This document shows, in pieces, positions 20,875-29,538 of a stretch of DNA of 64,000 nucleotides. Position numbers and translations under genes: made by a program. Source of the stretch: Candidatus Kaistia colombiensis (lineage in GTDB: Bacteria > Pseudomonadota > Alphaproteobacteria > Rhizobiales > Kaistiaceae); assembly GCA_029203105.1 (NCBI GenBank), contig CP119318.1:882501-946500 (forward strand), written 5' to 3'. Every line of letters begins with the position of its first letter. Position 1 is the stretch's first letter. The notes under the pieces were generated by a model, which did not search any database, was not told the DNA's origin, and saw only the letters and a program-made list of their open reading frames with translations.

Positions 20875-20958
20875 GGGAGCCTCCCGTGATGGTGCCGGCG
20901 ATCAGTAAAGGCGGAATCCCGCGCTTCCCGCAAGCCATCCGTTCGCGCCGGGGGCGGC

Positions 20959-21063
20959 CAGGGCGTTCATCGTTTCACGGAAACGCTGCGCCGCTCTAAC
21001 TCGTTGTTTGATCGCGGTTTCTTCGCGCGAACGAGTATCCGCTTCGCTCGAAAGCGCCCGAAG
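20959..21063. repeat. Dispersed palindromic repeat, copy 2 (modules 2 and 1)
   Basis: Module 2 (GTTCATCGTTTCACGGAAACGCTG, 20965-20988) is followed by module 1 (CTCTAAC through CTTCGCTCGAAAGCGCC). Both modules match copy 3 at 39958-40063, and module 1 matches copy 1. The copy is partly decayed: the terminal CTAG is CTAA here. It lies in the LprI-gnd gap; otherwise that gap shows no gene. Confidence 0.8.
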
Positions 21064-21209
21064 TGCTGCTGCCATATTGCCCTTGCCCCGCTGGCGGTCC
21101 ATACGTCATGCGCTCGTCTACTTCCGCAAGCCGCGTGGCTGATGTCATACTCGCCAGCATAAGCAGTGCGATGGTCAACCACTCACACACGCATCAGGGA
21201 TGAAACACA

Positions 21210-22640
21210 TTGCAGCAACTCGCTGATATTGGCGTGCTCGGGCTCGCCGTGATGGGCGCGAATCTCGCCCGCAACGCCGCCCGCAAGGGCTTCGGTGTCG
21301 CCGTGTTCAATCGCAACGGCGCCCGCACGGACGAACTCATCAATGAGCATGGCGCCGAAGGCCGCTTCACGCCGTCGAAGACGATCCCTGAATTCGTCGC
21401 CTCGATCGCCAAGCCGCGCGCCATCATCATCATGGTCAAGGCCGGCCAGCCGGTCGACGACGTGATCGAGGAACTGCTGCCGCATCTGGATACCGGCGAT
21501 ATCATCATCGATGGCGGCAACTCGCTCTATACCGACACCAACCGCCGCTTCCACTACCTCAGGGACCGGGACATCAAGTTCATCGGCATGGGCGTATCGG
21601 GCGGCGAAGAAGGCGCGCTCGAAGGCCCGAGCATGATGCCGGGCGGCACGCGCGAAGCCTATGCCCGCATCGAGCCGATCGTCACCAAGATGGCGGCCCA
21701 GGTCGATGGCGAGCCCTGCTGCACCTATATCGGCACCGAGGGCTCCGGCCACTACGTCAAGATGGTCCATAACGGCATCGAATATGCCGACATGCAGCTG
21801 ATCACCGAGGCCTATGACCTGTTTAAGACGGTCTACGGCCTCGAGGCCGTAGAGATCGCCGACATCTTCGCCGAGTGGAACAAGGGCGACCTCAATTCCT
21901 ATCTGGTCGAGATCACCGACGCGGTGCTGCGCAAGGTCGACCAGACCGGCAAGCCGCTGGTCGATTCGATCGTCGACGAGGCCGAGCAGAAGGGCACCGG
22001 CCGCTGGACGGCGCAATCGGCGCTCGATCTCGGCGTGCCGCTGACCTCGATCACCGAAGCCGTGTTCGCGCGCGCGCTTTCCGGTCGTCGCGCCCAGCGC
22101 GCCGAGGCCGAGAAGCGCTTCCCGCATCCGGCGACACCCAAGCGCCAGATCACCCAGGCGGATATCGACGCCATCAAGGACGCGCTCTACGCTTCCAAGA
22201 TCGTCGCCTATGCCCAGGGCTTCGAGCAGCTTGCCGTCGCCTCGCAGCAGTTCGGCTGGGATCTGAAGCTCGGCGATCTCGCCACCATCTGGCGCGGCGG
22301 CTGCATCATCCGCGCCCGCTTCCTCAACCGCATCCGCGAAGCCTATGAATCCGGTGGCGCCGGCGACAACCTGCTGCTGCAGGACTATTTCCGCGACGCC
22401 GTGGTCAAGGCCGAGGCGAACTGGCGCAAGGTCGTCGGCCTCGCCATCGCCGAGGGCATTCCGGTCCCGGCCTTCGCCTCGTCGATCGCCTATTATGACG
22501 GCCTGCGTCGCGCCCGTGGCCCGGCCAACCTACTGCAGGGCCTGCGCGACTATTTCGGCGCGCACACCTATGGCCGCCTCGACAAGCCCGGCAAGTTCCA
22601 CACGCGCTGGAGCCAGGACGGATCCGAGATTCAGGCCTGA
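21210..22640 (+). CDS. gnd: 6-phosphogluconate dehydrogenase, decarboxylating
   Basis: The 476-residue enzyme converts 6-phosphogluconate to ribulose 5-phosphate and CO2 with NADP reduction, in the oxidative pentose-phosphate pathway. The Rossmann motif is GLAVMGANLARN near the N-terminus. The substrate loop is GVSGGEEGALEGPSMMPGG, the catalytic lysine lies in GSGHYVKMVHNGIEY, and the C-terminal tail is rich in conserved HTYGRLD residues. The only start fitting the family N-terminus is TTG 21210, with CAGGGA about 9-14 bases upstream. A short ATG frame (21200-21226) overlaps it in another frame. Confidence 0.96.
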   Translation: MQQLADIGVLGLAVMGANLARNAARKGFGVAVFNRNGARTDELINEHGAEGRFTPSKTIPEFVASIAKPRAIIIMVKAGQPVDDVIEELLPHLDTGDIIIDGGNSLYTDTNRRFHYLRDRDIKFIGMGVSGGEEGALEGPSMMPGGTREAYARIEPIVTKMAAQVDGEPCCTYIGTEGSGHYVKMVHNGIEYADMQLITEAYDLFKTVYGLEAVEIADIFAEWNKGDLNSYLVEITDAVLRKVDQTGKPLVDSIVDEAEQKGTGRWTAQSALDLGVPLTSITEAVFARALSGRRAQRAEAEKRFPHPATPKRQITQADIDAIKDALYASKIVAYAQGFEQLAVASQQFGWDLKLGDLATIWRGGCIIRARFLNRIREAYESGGAGDNLLLQDYFRDAVVKAEANWRKVVGLAIAEGIPVPAFASSIAYYDGLRRARGPANLLQGLRDYFGAHTYGRLDKPGKFHTRWSQDGSEIQA

Positions 22641-22698
22641 GCCGATGCTTTGGCGGCGTTGCTTCCTAAAGCCGCGCTGCCCCGGCAACAAAACGATA

Positions 22699-22727
22699 CC
22701 GGCGCGCAATCCAGTGTTGCGCGCCGG
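22699..22727 (+). terminator. Strong hairpin downstream of gnd
   Basis: A perfect 11-bp stem CCGGCGCGCAA/TTGCGCGCCGG encloses a seven-base loop, 58 bases after the gnd stop. No T run follows, so it is either a weak terminator or an RNA-stabilising 3' structure. Confidence 0.5.
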
Positions 22728-22844
22728 CCCAATTCCCGGCGCAATCGCCCCCGATCCTGACGTCTCGGCTCCTTCTTGCGACCCTGCCGTTGCGCGAACG
22801 AGCCCTCGCACCCACATGAGTTGGCGCGATTGAAACAGGCGGAG

Positions 22845-23216
22845 ATGATGACGACCTACCGGACCTTCACGATTTCAGGCCCCCGTGGCACCACGAGCTG
22901 GAAGGACAAGCTGCGGCTTGGCCTCGCCCTTGTGGTCGGCGCGGGCGTGGTATTCGCGGCCCTTGTCGTGTCGCTGTCGATCGCGCTGATCCTCATCCCC
23001 GTCCTTGCCGTGGTCTATCTGTTCCGTCGCCGGATCCTGCGCAGCTTCCTGGCCCGCGCGATGCCGCCGGGCATGCAGCCTGGGCCGCAGCCGGGCCCGG
23101 CCTCGCAGGCCTATGACGAGCCGACCCCGTTCCGCGCCCCCCCGCGCGGCCGTTCGGAGGACGTGATCATCGACGCCGAATATCGTGTCGTCGATCCGGA
23201 CGAAAACCGCCGCTGA
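22845..23216 (+). CDS. Small membrane protein of unknown function
   Basis: A 123-residue protein from ATG 22845 (a second ATG follows directly at 22848; GGCGGAG lies just upstream). After a polar N-terminus (TYRTFTISGPRGTTSWKDK), it has one long or two short membrane helices (LALVVGAGVVFAALVVSLSIALILIPVLAVVYL). A Pro/Gly-rich segment follows, then a charged tail ending VIIDAEYRVVDPDENRR. I do not recognise a named domain. The tail would be cytoplasmic by the positive-inside rule (RRRILRSF after the helix). Confidence 0.7.
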   Translation: MMTTYRTFTISGPRGTTSWKDKLRLGLALVVGAGVVFAALVVSLSIALILIPVLAVVYLFRRRILRSFLARAMPPGMQPGPQPGPASQAYDEPTPFRAPPRGRSEDVIIDAEYRVVDPDENRR

Positions 23217-23411
23217 GGCGGGCCGGCTCCTCGGAGTGGCGCCATCGCTCGAATGTGATCGGCGCCGGCGCCAAATTCCGCGTCGGCCGTGGTGCGTTGG
23301 GATAAATTGTTTGTTCGCGCCCGGGATTTGTCGCGTCTTCGGATGACGACGCGCCCGAGGGCGCCTCGCGGCGTCCCGGCCCGCCTCCCGGCGCATTCGC
23401 AGGAGGGAACC

Positions 23412-23765
23412 ATGCAGAACGCGGTCAATCTTTCCACCGTGCGCAAGGCGCTCGAGGGTAATGACGCCAAGGCGTGGCTGAGCTTCTATACCGACGATGC
23501 GGAGATGCGCGTCATCGACCAGGATCATCCGCCGAGCCGGCCGCTGGTGCTCAAGGGCAAGAAGGCGATTGGTGCGATGTATGAGGATGTCTGCAATCGC
23601 GCCGTGAAGCACAAGCTGGATGACGCCGTCGCGGATGGCAGCCACATGGCCTTTTCCGAGACCTGCACCTATCCGGATGGCGTGAAGGTCTATTGCAGCG
23701 CCATGGCGGAGATTTCCGGCGGCAAGATCCGCCGCCAGACCAACATCCAGGCCTGGGATCACTGA
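23412..23765 (+). CDS. SnoaL/NTF2-like domain protein
   Basis: A 117-residue protein with the cone-shaped NTF2-like pattern: an N-terminal helix (VNLSTVRKALEGNDAKAWLSFYTDDAEMRVID), a central LVLKGKKAIGAMYEDV helix and strands ending GKIRRQTNIQAW. The family includes small isomerases, cyclases and ligand-binding proteins, so no reaction can be assigned. ATG 23412 has a near-perfect ribosome site (AGGAGGG, 23401-23407); the longer in-frame extension upstream lacks one. It stands alone between two palindromic repeat-bearing gaps. Confidence 0.82.
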   Translation: MQNAVNLSTVRKALEGNDAKAWLSFYTDDAEMRVIDQDHPPSRPLVLKGKKAIGAMYEDVCNRAVKHKLDDAVADGSHMAFSETCTYPDGVKVYCSAMAEISGGKIRRQTNIQAWDH

Positions 23766-23801
23766 GGGTCGGGAGCTATGCTCCCTGACGACACCATCTT
23801 T

Positions 23802-23885
23802 CCGTCATCCCGGACGCAGCGAAGCGGAGATCCGGGATCCATGCAGCCGCGCCGGATCCCGGGTCAAGCCCGGGATGACGGCGAG
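23802..23885. repeat. Extragenic palindrome, family B (reverse orientation)
   Basis: The element runs from CCGTCATCCCGG to CCGGGATGACGG, with an internal CCGGGATCC/GGATCCCGG pair. Its reverse complement matches the element at 476-556, starting CCGTCATCCCGGGCTTGACC. It lies between the NTF2-like gene and the end of the RimK-like gene, where it could act as a bidirectional terminator. Confidence 0.85.
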
Positions 23886-23920
23886 CTTGGGGCTGGCATG
23901 CCCTCAAGTCAGGCCAATCC

Positions 23921-25381
23921 CTACCGCTCCAGCCGGTTGACGAACCAGCGGGTCAGTTCGATCCAGACCTGGTCCTTCTCGGCGGCGTCCTCGATGCCGT
24001 GCTCGATGTTCGGATTGTCGTTGACCTCAATGACGAAGAAGCCCCCCTCGGTCTGCTTGATGTCGACGCCGTAGAGCCCGTTACCGATCAGCTGTGCCGC
24101 CCGCAATCCGATGTCGATCACCTCCGGCGGCGCCTCGCCGATCGTCATCGAGCGCAGGCCGCCTTCCAGGGCCTTGCCGTTCGGCTGGTGCTTGACGATC
24201 TGCCAGTGCTTCTTGGCCATGGTGTACTGGCAGACGAACAGCGGCTTGCCGCCGAGCACGCCGACCCGCCAGTCGAATTCCGTCGGCATGAATTCCTGCG
24301 CCAGCAGCAGGTCGGTGTCCTTGAACCAGGCGCGGGCCAGTTGGTCCATCTCGCGATGGTTGTTGACCTTTTTCACACCGCGCGAGAAGGACGAGTCCGG
24401 GATCTTCATGACGAGTGGAAAGCCCAGTTCATCGGCGGCCCGCTCGAGGTCGCCATTGCCGGCGAGGATGATCGTCGGCGGCACGGCGATGCCGTTGCCG
24501 GTCATCAGCTCCTGCAGATAGACCTTGTTGGTGCAGCGGATCATCGAGACGGGGTCGTCGATCACCGGCATCCCTTCCTGCACGGCGCGCCGGGCGAAGC
24601 GATAGGTGTGGTTGTCGATCGAGGTCGTCTCGCGGATGAACAGCGCGTCGAACTCGGCCAGCCGCGCCAGGTCCTTCTTGGTGATCGGTTCGACCTCGAC
24701 CCCGAGCTTCTCGGCGGTGCGGGCCCAGTGCTTCAGCGAGGCGAGGTTGGAGGGCGGCATCGCCTCGGACGGATCGTGCAGCACGGCGAAGGAATAGCGC
24801 GGGGCCGTACGCGTCGCCTTCTTCGAGCGCCATTCGCGGCGGGTGTGGTCGTGCAGCGCCTCGTGGAAGAAGGCTAGTTCCTCGGTCGAGAGCTTGTTGA
24901 GGGGGACGGCGGCGAGCTTGCGGATCTCGGCCCGGCTGGTCTGCTCGATCGTCACCTCCAGCACCGGACAGCGGAACCAGTCGAACAGAAGTCGTGAAAA
25001 GCGGTCGAAGCGATGGTCGTCGGTGATGCCGAACATCACCAGCAGGCGGCCGGGCAGGTCCTTGTCGTCGGCGGCGGAAATCGCCTTGACCAGCTGGTCC
25101 TCGAGCTCGGGCAGTGCCTGCGCGTAGAGGGTGCGGCTGGCGAGATCGATCATCGTCTCGACGGTCGGCACGACGCGGTGGCCGCGCGCACCGGCGAGCA
25201 GCGAGGCGTAATAGCCCCGGCTCTGATAGGCGAAGGAGCGCGACAGGTTGATGATCTTCGGGCGGGAACCGCGAAACAGGTTGGTGCGGGCGAGATAGTC
25301 CTTCGTCGTGATCACCTTGTGCGGTGTGTCTTCGTTCGGAAAGTCCTTGGCCGCGTCGACCAGGATAACCCAATCCACCAT
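23921..25381 (-). CDS. RimK-family ATP-grasp ligase with N-terminal RLAN domain
   Basis: A 486-residue protein. The first about 190 residues (DWVILVDAAKDFPNEDTPHKVITTKDYL, then the PKIINLSRSFAYQSRGYYASLLA block) match the RimK-like ATP-grasp N-terminal (RLAN) domain. The C-terminal half is a RimK-type ATP-grasp ligase: MIRCTNKVYLQELM, LVMKIPDSSFSRGVKKV with the ATP lysines, LLLAQEFMPTEFDWRVGVLGG, and the Mg-binding FFVIEVNDNPNIEHGIED. Such ligases join a carboxylate to an amine, often adding glutamate or other residues to peptides. It is coded 3 bases after the GNAT-C39 gene, so the two probably act together. The substrate is unknown. Confidence 0.9.
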   Translation of the reverse strand: MVDWVILVDAAKDFPNEDTPHKVITTKDYLARTNLFRGSRPKIINLSRSFAYQSRGYYASLLAGARGHRVVPTVETMIDLASRTLYAQALPELEDQLVKAISAADDKDLPGRLLVMFGITDDHRFDRFSRLLFDWFRCPVLEVTIEQTSRAEIRKLAAVPLNKLSTEELAFFHEALHDHTRREWRSKKATRTAPRYSFAVLHDPSEAMPPSNLASLKHWARTAEKLGVEVEPITKKDLARLAEFDALFIRETTSIDNHTYRFARRAVQEGMPVIDDPVSMIRCTNKVYLQELMTGNGIAVPPTIILAGNGDLERAADELGFPLVMKIPDSSFSRGVKKVNNHREMDQLARAWFKDTDLLLAQEFMPTEFDWRVGVLGGKPLFVCQYTMAKKHWQIVKHQPNGKALEGGLRSMTIGEAPPEVIDIGLRAAQLIGNGLYGVDIKQTEGGFFVIEVNDNPNIEHGIEDAAEKDQVWIELTRWFVNRLER

Positions 25382-25384
25382 GGT

Positions 25385-26647
25385 TCACCTCGGTCTCAGA
25401 ACGACGGCGGCGCGCAACGGTTCCCGTCCCCACCGTGCCATATGTTCGAAATCGGCGTAGGGAATGGGCAGGTTGGCCGCGTCGGAATGGGTCTCGTGCT
25501 CGCGGTCCTCGACCCAGGGATCGTGCACGAACAGATGGCGGCCATCGTCGCCGACCACCAACACCCAGTGCGGCACCTTCTTGCCGAACATGCGATAGGC
25601 GGAGATCAGCACGATGACGAGCGCGCCGCCTGCCAGCGCCGCCCGGATCGCCGCGACGTCGAGCGGCCGGTAGGTGATCGGGATCTCGAAGGCGACGGTC
25701 TGGCGGCGGAAATCCTCCTGCGCCAGTTCCATGACGCGGCGCTTTTCCGGATCGCGCACCGATTCCAGGAACAGCGAGCCCTCGCGGCTGACATGAATGC
25801 CGGCCGAGAGCCCGTTGCGCGCGGCCGAGACGGCGAGGCCGTGCGGATCGCAGCCGCCGAGACCGGCCATCATGAACACGGTCGTCGCCTGCCGCCAGAG
25901 CTTGATCTCCTCGACCGGGCCCATGGCGTAGTCCCTGCGGAAATGGCCAAGCGCCATCATCACGCAGCAAGGGCCGCAGGTGAAATCCGTCGTCTGCTCG
26001 TAATAGCGGACGGCGGTGGACTGGGCGTCGCCGCGCAGCCGCTTTTCGTAGCGCAGCGCGTTGGCGTGATCCGCGTAATAGTCGAGATAGCGGCCGATGC
26101 GGCGGTAGCCGAGCCGTTCATACAGCCGGATGCCGCTGGCATTGTCCTCGCGCACTTCGAGCCGCAGCAGGAACCGGTCGCGGGCGAAGGCGACGCGCTC
26201 GGATTCGGCCATCAGCGCGGCGCCAATGCCGCTGCCGCGCTGCTCCGGTACGACCGCGATCGAATAGAGTCGCGCCATGCCGGTGCCGGCACGAAACAGC
26301 AGCAGCGCATAGCCGACGAGGCGGCCATCGGCGAGGCTGGCGACGGTGACGGCAGCCGTTGGGGCCTCGATCAGTTTGCGAAAGCTGCGCCGCGCGATCC
26401 GGTCGGTCTCGAACGCGGCGGTTTCGATCGCGACCAGCCCGTCGAGATCGGCGGCCCCGGCGGGCCGCACGGCGAACACGGGAGGCGATGGGGTGTCGAC
26501 GGCACTCACAAGGCGCGATGGAACGCCCATTTCGACCGATCCGCAAGAGTCGGCGCATCGGGATCGACGCGCGTTCCGCCTGCGTTGTGTCGGCGCGAAT
26601 TGCGGCGGCGCCATGGCGTCGCCGGTCGCTCGCGAAGCCGTGATCAC
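25385..26647 (-). CDS. GNAT acetyltransferase fused to a C39-type cysteine peptidase
   Basis: A 420-residue two-domain protein. Residues about 57-200 are a GNAT domain with the acetyl-CoA loop VVPEQRGSGIGAALM (Q/R-x-x-G-x-G/A, 132-146) and the terminal YERLGYRRIGRYLDYY. Residues about 210-400 are a papain-like C39 domain with Cys224 in TDFTCGPCC, His360 in VPHWVLVV and Asp376 in VHDPW, a complete triad; a preceding YYEQ gives the oxyanion Gln. No membrane or ABC segment is present, unlike bacteriocin-exporter C39 proteins. GTG 26647 has AAAGG 6 bases upstream; ATG 26530 is an alternative. It is translated just before the RimK-like ligase. Confidence 0.88.
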   Translation of the reverse strand: MITASRATGDAMAPPQFAPTQRRRNARRSRCADSCGSVEMGVPSRLVSAVDTPSPPVFAVRPAGAADLDGLVAIETAAFETDRIARRSFRKLIEAPTAAVTVASLADGRLVGYALLLFRAGTGMARLYSIAVVPEQRGSGIGAALMAESERVAFARDRFLLRLEVREDNASGIRLYERLGYRRIGRYLDYYADHANALRYEKRLRGDAQSTAVRYYEQTTDFTCGPCCVMMALGHFRRDYAMGPVEEIKLWRQATTVFMMAGLGGCDPHGLAVSAARNGLSAGIHVSREGSLFLESVRDPEKRRVMELAQEDFRRQTVAFEIPITYRPLDVAAIRAALAGGALVIVLISAYRMFGKKVPHWVLVVGDDGRHLFVHDPWVEDREHETHSDAANLPIPYADFEHMARWGREPLRAAVVLRPR

Positions 26648-26749
26648 GGCCGCCTTTCGACACGGTTAGCCGCGGCAGCGTCGTGCCGAGAAAGCCCGGC
26701 CGGGCGACGCGTTGGGCCGTCGCGGCCAAGCGCGAGGCGATGCGGCGGG

Positions 26750-27694
26750 CTAGCCGGGAACGTTGTCGCCGACTTCCTCGACGACCGTGTCGCCGGGCTT
26801 CGGCAACCCGGTCTTTTGCTCGCGCAGGAAGATGTAGAAGCCGGCGGAGATGATGATGACGGCGCCGACCAGCATCGAGATGCGCGGCGTGTCGCCGAAG
26901 ATGAAATAGCCGAAGACGACGGCCCAGATCAGCATCGTGTACTGGTAGGGCACGACGACTGAGGCCGGCGCCAGACGCAGCGAGCGGGTGACGCAGAGCT
27001 GCGCCGCCAGGGCGACCACGCCGATCAGCCCCAGGCTGGCGAGACCGATCGGCGTCGGGGTCGTCCAGGTGAAGGGCGCCAGCACGGCGCCGACGGCGAG
27101 TGTCGCCATGGTCGAGAAGGTGAGAAGGGTCGAATCCGGCGTGCCGCGCAGCTGCCGGGTGACGATCATCAGCGCGGCAAAGAACAGGCTGCCGCCGATG
27201 GCGATCAGCGCGCCCCAGCTGAGGCTTTCCGACGATGGCTGCAGGACGATGATCACGCCGATGAAACCGGCGATGACGGCCGCCCAGCGGGGGCCGTCGA
27301 CCTTTTCCTTGAGCAAGAGGGCCGAGAGCGCCACCACATAGATCGGGCCGGCGAGATAATAGGTCATGACGTCGGCGAGCGGCAGCAGCGACACCGACCA
27401 GTAGAAGAAGCCGATCTCGCCGACGGTGACGGCGACACGGAGCAGCTGCAGGCCTGGGCGCGGCGCCTTCCGCAGCGTCGCCAGGCCGCCCTGCTTGTGA
27501 ATGAACGGGCTCAGAACCACCATGGCCGCGATGGAGCGCAACAGCATGATCATGCCGACGGAATACGTGGCCGTCAGCCATTTCCCGAGGGTGTCATTGG
27601 CGGAATAGAGGAAGATGCCCAGGATCATGAGCAGGATGCCCAGCACCGAGCCGGAGAGCTGGCGGGCAGGGACGGAGGGACTGGATGCGGACAT
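26750..27694 (-). CDS. EamA/DMT-family transporter
   Basis: A membrane protein of 314 residues from ATG 27694 with about ten hydrophobic helices arranged as two EamA repeats. Each repeat begins with a characteristic helix (LGILLMILGIFLYSANDTLGKWL; ALIAIGGSLFFAALMIVTRQL) and ends with a P-rich/G-rich helix. DMT proteins export metabolites or drugs; the substrate is not predictable. A TTG at 27751 could add 19 polar residues but lacks a ribosome site, so ATG is preferred. It precedes the GNAT-C39 gene by about 100 bases on the same strand and may be in the same transcript. Confidence 0.9.
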   Translation of the reverse strand: MSASSPSVPARQLSGSVLGILLMILGIFLYSANDTLGKWLTATYSVGMIMLLRSIAAMVVLSPFIHKQGGLATLRKAPRPGLQLLRVAVTVGEIGFFYWSVSLLPLADVMTYYLAGPIYVVALSALLLKEKVDGPRWAAVIAGFIGVIIVLQPSSESLSWGALIAIGGSLFFAALMIVTRQLRGTPDSTLLTFSTMATLAVGAVLAPFTWTTPTPIGLASLGLIGVVALAAQLCVTRSLRLAPASVVVPYQYTMLIWAVVFGYFIFGDTPRISMLVGAVIIISAGFYIFLREQKTGLPKPGDTVVEEVGDNVPG

Positions 27695-27999
27695 GGGATC
27701 ACATGCGGGATGTCGGAAAAGGCACTCTGCACAGTTGTGCGGCAGAGACAAGCAGCGCGGCGGAAAAACGCCGCTCCCGGTTCCTCACCTGGCGGGCATG
27801 TGACTTTTCGTTTGCTTTTTTAACGACGAGTCTGCATATACGCGGCGACGATCATCGTGATCGCGCTGTGCCACACGAGGATTCGGTGGCTCCATCCTAC
27901 TGGAAAGGTGGGACACGACCCCGTCCTCTGATCCTGTCGCGCGTGGGTCATGGCTAGAAGTCGGGCACCGGATGGTGTCCGCATAATTAGGCTTTCTTC
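27695..27999. other. Divergent intergenic region before the DEAD-box helicase
   Basis: About 305 bases without a gene. It contains a GCGGCG/CGCCGC hairpin near 27756-27775, an AT-rich TTTTCGTTTGCTTTTTTAACG stretch at 27806-27826, and the palindrome GATCA-TCG-TGATC at 27850-27862. The long leader ahead of a cold-shock-like RNA helicase may be a structured 5' UTR, but no known riboswitch or thermosensor could be recognised by eye. Confidence 0.4.
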
Positions 28000-29268
28000 T
28001 TGAATCAATTGACAAACTTTGCGGCTCTGGCACTCGCCGAGCCGCTTGTGCGTGCGCTCGATGTGGCCGGCATTACGATGCCGACGCCGATCCAGGCCCA
28101 GGCAATCCCCGCGCTTCTTGAAGGCCGCGACATGCTCGGCATCGCGCAGACCGGAACCGGCAAGACCGCCGCGTTCGGCCTGCCGCTCTTGCAGCATCTG
28201 TCGCGCCGCGCTGATGGTCTCCAGCCGAAGAGCGCCCGCTCCCTCATTCTCGCCCCGACGCGCGAGCTTGCGATCCAGATCGACACCGAACTGCGCAAGT
28301 TCTCCAAGTTCCTCGGCATCCGGCATGCGCTCGTCTTCGGCGGTGTCGGCCACCAGCCGCAGATCCGGGCGCTCGAAAAGGGTGTCGACATCCTCGTCGC
28401 CACCCCCGGCCGTCTGCTGGACCATCTGCAGGCGCGCGTCGTCCGTCTTGACCAGGTGACCCACCTTGTCCTCGACGAGGCCGACCGGATGCTCGACATG
28501 GGCTTCGTCCGCGACGTCATGAAGATCGTCGGCCTGCTGCCGGAGACGCGGCAATCGCTGCTGTTCTCGGCGACGATGCCGGCCGAAGTGGCGCAGCTCT
28601 CGCGCAAGATCCTCAAGGACCCGGTGCGGGTCGAGGTGACGCCGGAAGCCGTCACGGTCGATCGCATCGACCAGAAGCTCTATCGCGTGCCGACGGCCGA
28701 GAAGCGCAATTTCCTCCTGGATCTGCTTGCCAATCCGGAGATGGAGCGCGTCATCGTTTTCACGCGCACCAAGCACGGCGCCGATCGCGTCGCGCAGCAT
28801 TTGCAGAAGGCGCGCGTCGAGACGCTCGCCCTGCATGGCAACAAGTCACAGGGCGCCCGTCAAAAGGCGTTGGAGGGTTTCAAGGATGGAAGCCTTCGCG
28901 TGCTCGTCGCGACCGACATCGCCGCTCGCGGCATCGACGTCTCCGGCGTGACCCATGTTGTGAATTTCGACCTGCCCGACGAGCCGGAATCGTATGTCCA
29001 TCGTATCGGACGTACGGCCCGTGCTGGTCGCAGCGGGCTCGCACTCTCTCTGTTCGACGCTGGCGAAGCTGCGCGTCTGAAGGCCATCGAGCGGCTGATT
29101 CGCCGTTCGATTCCGGAAGTCGCGACCAATTTCAAAGCCCCGTCTTCGGCTCCAAGGCCTGCTGCGGACACGCAGCGGGGCGATAAGCCGGCTCGGGACG
29201 GGCAGCCTACGCAAGAAAAGAGCAAGAAAAATCGGTGGCGTGGCCAACAGCGCCGCCGAGCGGCTTGA
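28000..29268 (+). CDS. DEAD-box ATP-dependent RNA helicase (RhlE-like)
   Basis: A 422-residue superfamily 2 RNA helicase that unwinds structured RNA. The Q motif is near MPTPIQAQAIP (27-37), Walker A AQTGTGKT (49-56), Ia PTREL, motif II DEAD (159-162), motif III SAT, and motif VI HRIGRTARAG. The basic low-complexity tail (SKKNRWRGQQRRRAA) binds RNA. The start is TTG 28000 at the MNQLTNFAAL family beginning; no ATG is available. It is followed 53 bases later by a CspA-type gene and then by infA, a grouping that suggests cold adaptation. Confidence 0.94.
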   Translation: MNQLTNFAALALAEPLVRALDVAGITMPTPIQAQAIPALLEGRDMLGIAQTGTGKTAAFGLPLLQHLSRRADGLQPKSARSLILAPTRELAIQIDTELRKFSKFLGIRHALVFGGVGHQPQIRALEKGVDILVATPGRLLDHLQARVVRLDQVTHLVLDEADRMLDMGFVRDVMKIVGLLPETRQSLLFSATMPAEVAQLSRKILKDPVRVEVTPEAVTVDRIDQKLYRVPTAEKRNFLLDLLANPEMERVIVFTRTKHGADRVAQHLQKARVETLALHGNKSQGARQKALEGFKDGSLRVLVATDIAARGIDVSGVTHVVNFDLPDEPESYVHRIGRTARAGRSGLALSLFDAGEAARLKAIERLIRRSIPEVATNFKAPSSAPRPAADTQRGDKPARDGQPTQEKSKKNRWRGQQRRRAA

Positions 29269-29321
29269 CGACGGGACGGTCGTTAGCAAAGTTCTCTACC
29301 GCCAGACTGAAGGAGATTTCC

Positions 29322-29528
29322 ATGGCGACGGGTACAGTGAAGTGGTTCAATGCGACCAAGGGTTACGGATTCATCCAGCCCGATCAGGGTGGTCAGGATG
29401 TGTTCGTGCATATCAGCGCCGTTGAGCGCGCTGGTTTGTCGACGCTGCGCGACGGCGCCAAGATCTCGTACGAACTCGAGACCGATCGTCGCGGCAAGAC
29501 GTCCGCGACGGAACTGAAGGTCTCGTAA
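29322..29528 (+). CDS. Cold-shock protein (CspA family)
   Basis: A 68-residue single cold-shock domain. Both RNA-binding motifs are present: RNP1 KGYGFIQP and RNP2 VFVHIS. It binds single-stranded RNA/DNA as an RNA chaperone. ATG 29322 has AAGGAGA 7-13 bases upstream. It lies between the RNA helicase and infA, 10 bases before infA. Confidence 0.96.
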   Translation: MATGTVKWFNATKGYGFIQPDQGGQDVFVHISAVERAGLSTLRDGAKISYELETDRRGKTSATELKVS

Positions 29529-29538
29529 GGAACAACAC

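Noticed and set aside
20902..21102. A 66-codon leftward frame over the repeat before gnd
   Set aside because: Its protein is a translation of the dispersed repeat itself (SEADTRSREETAIKQR...), the same false frame seen at other copies.
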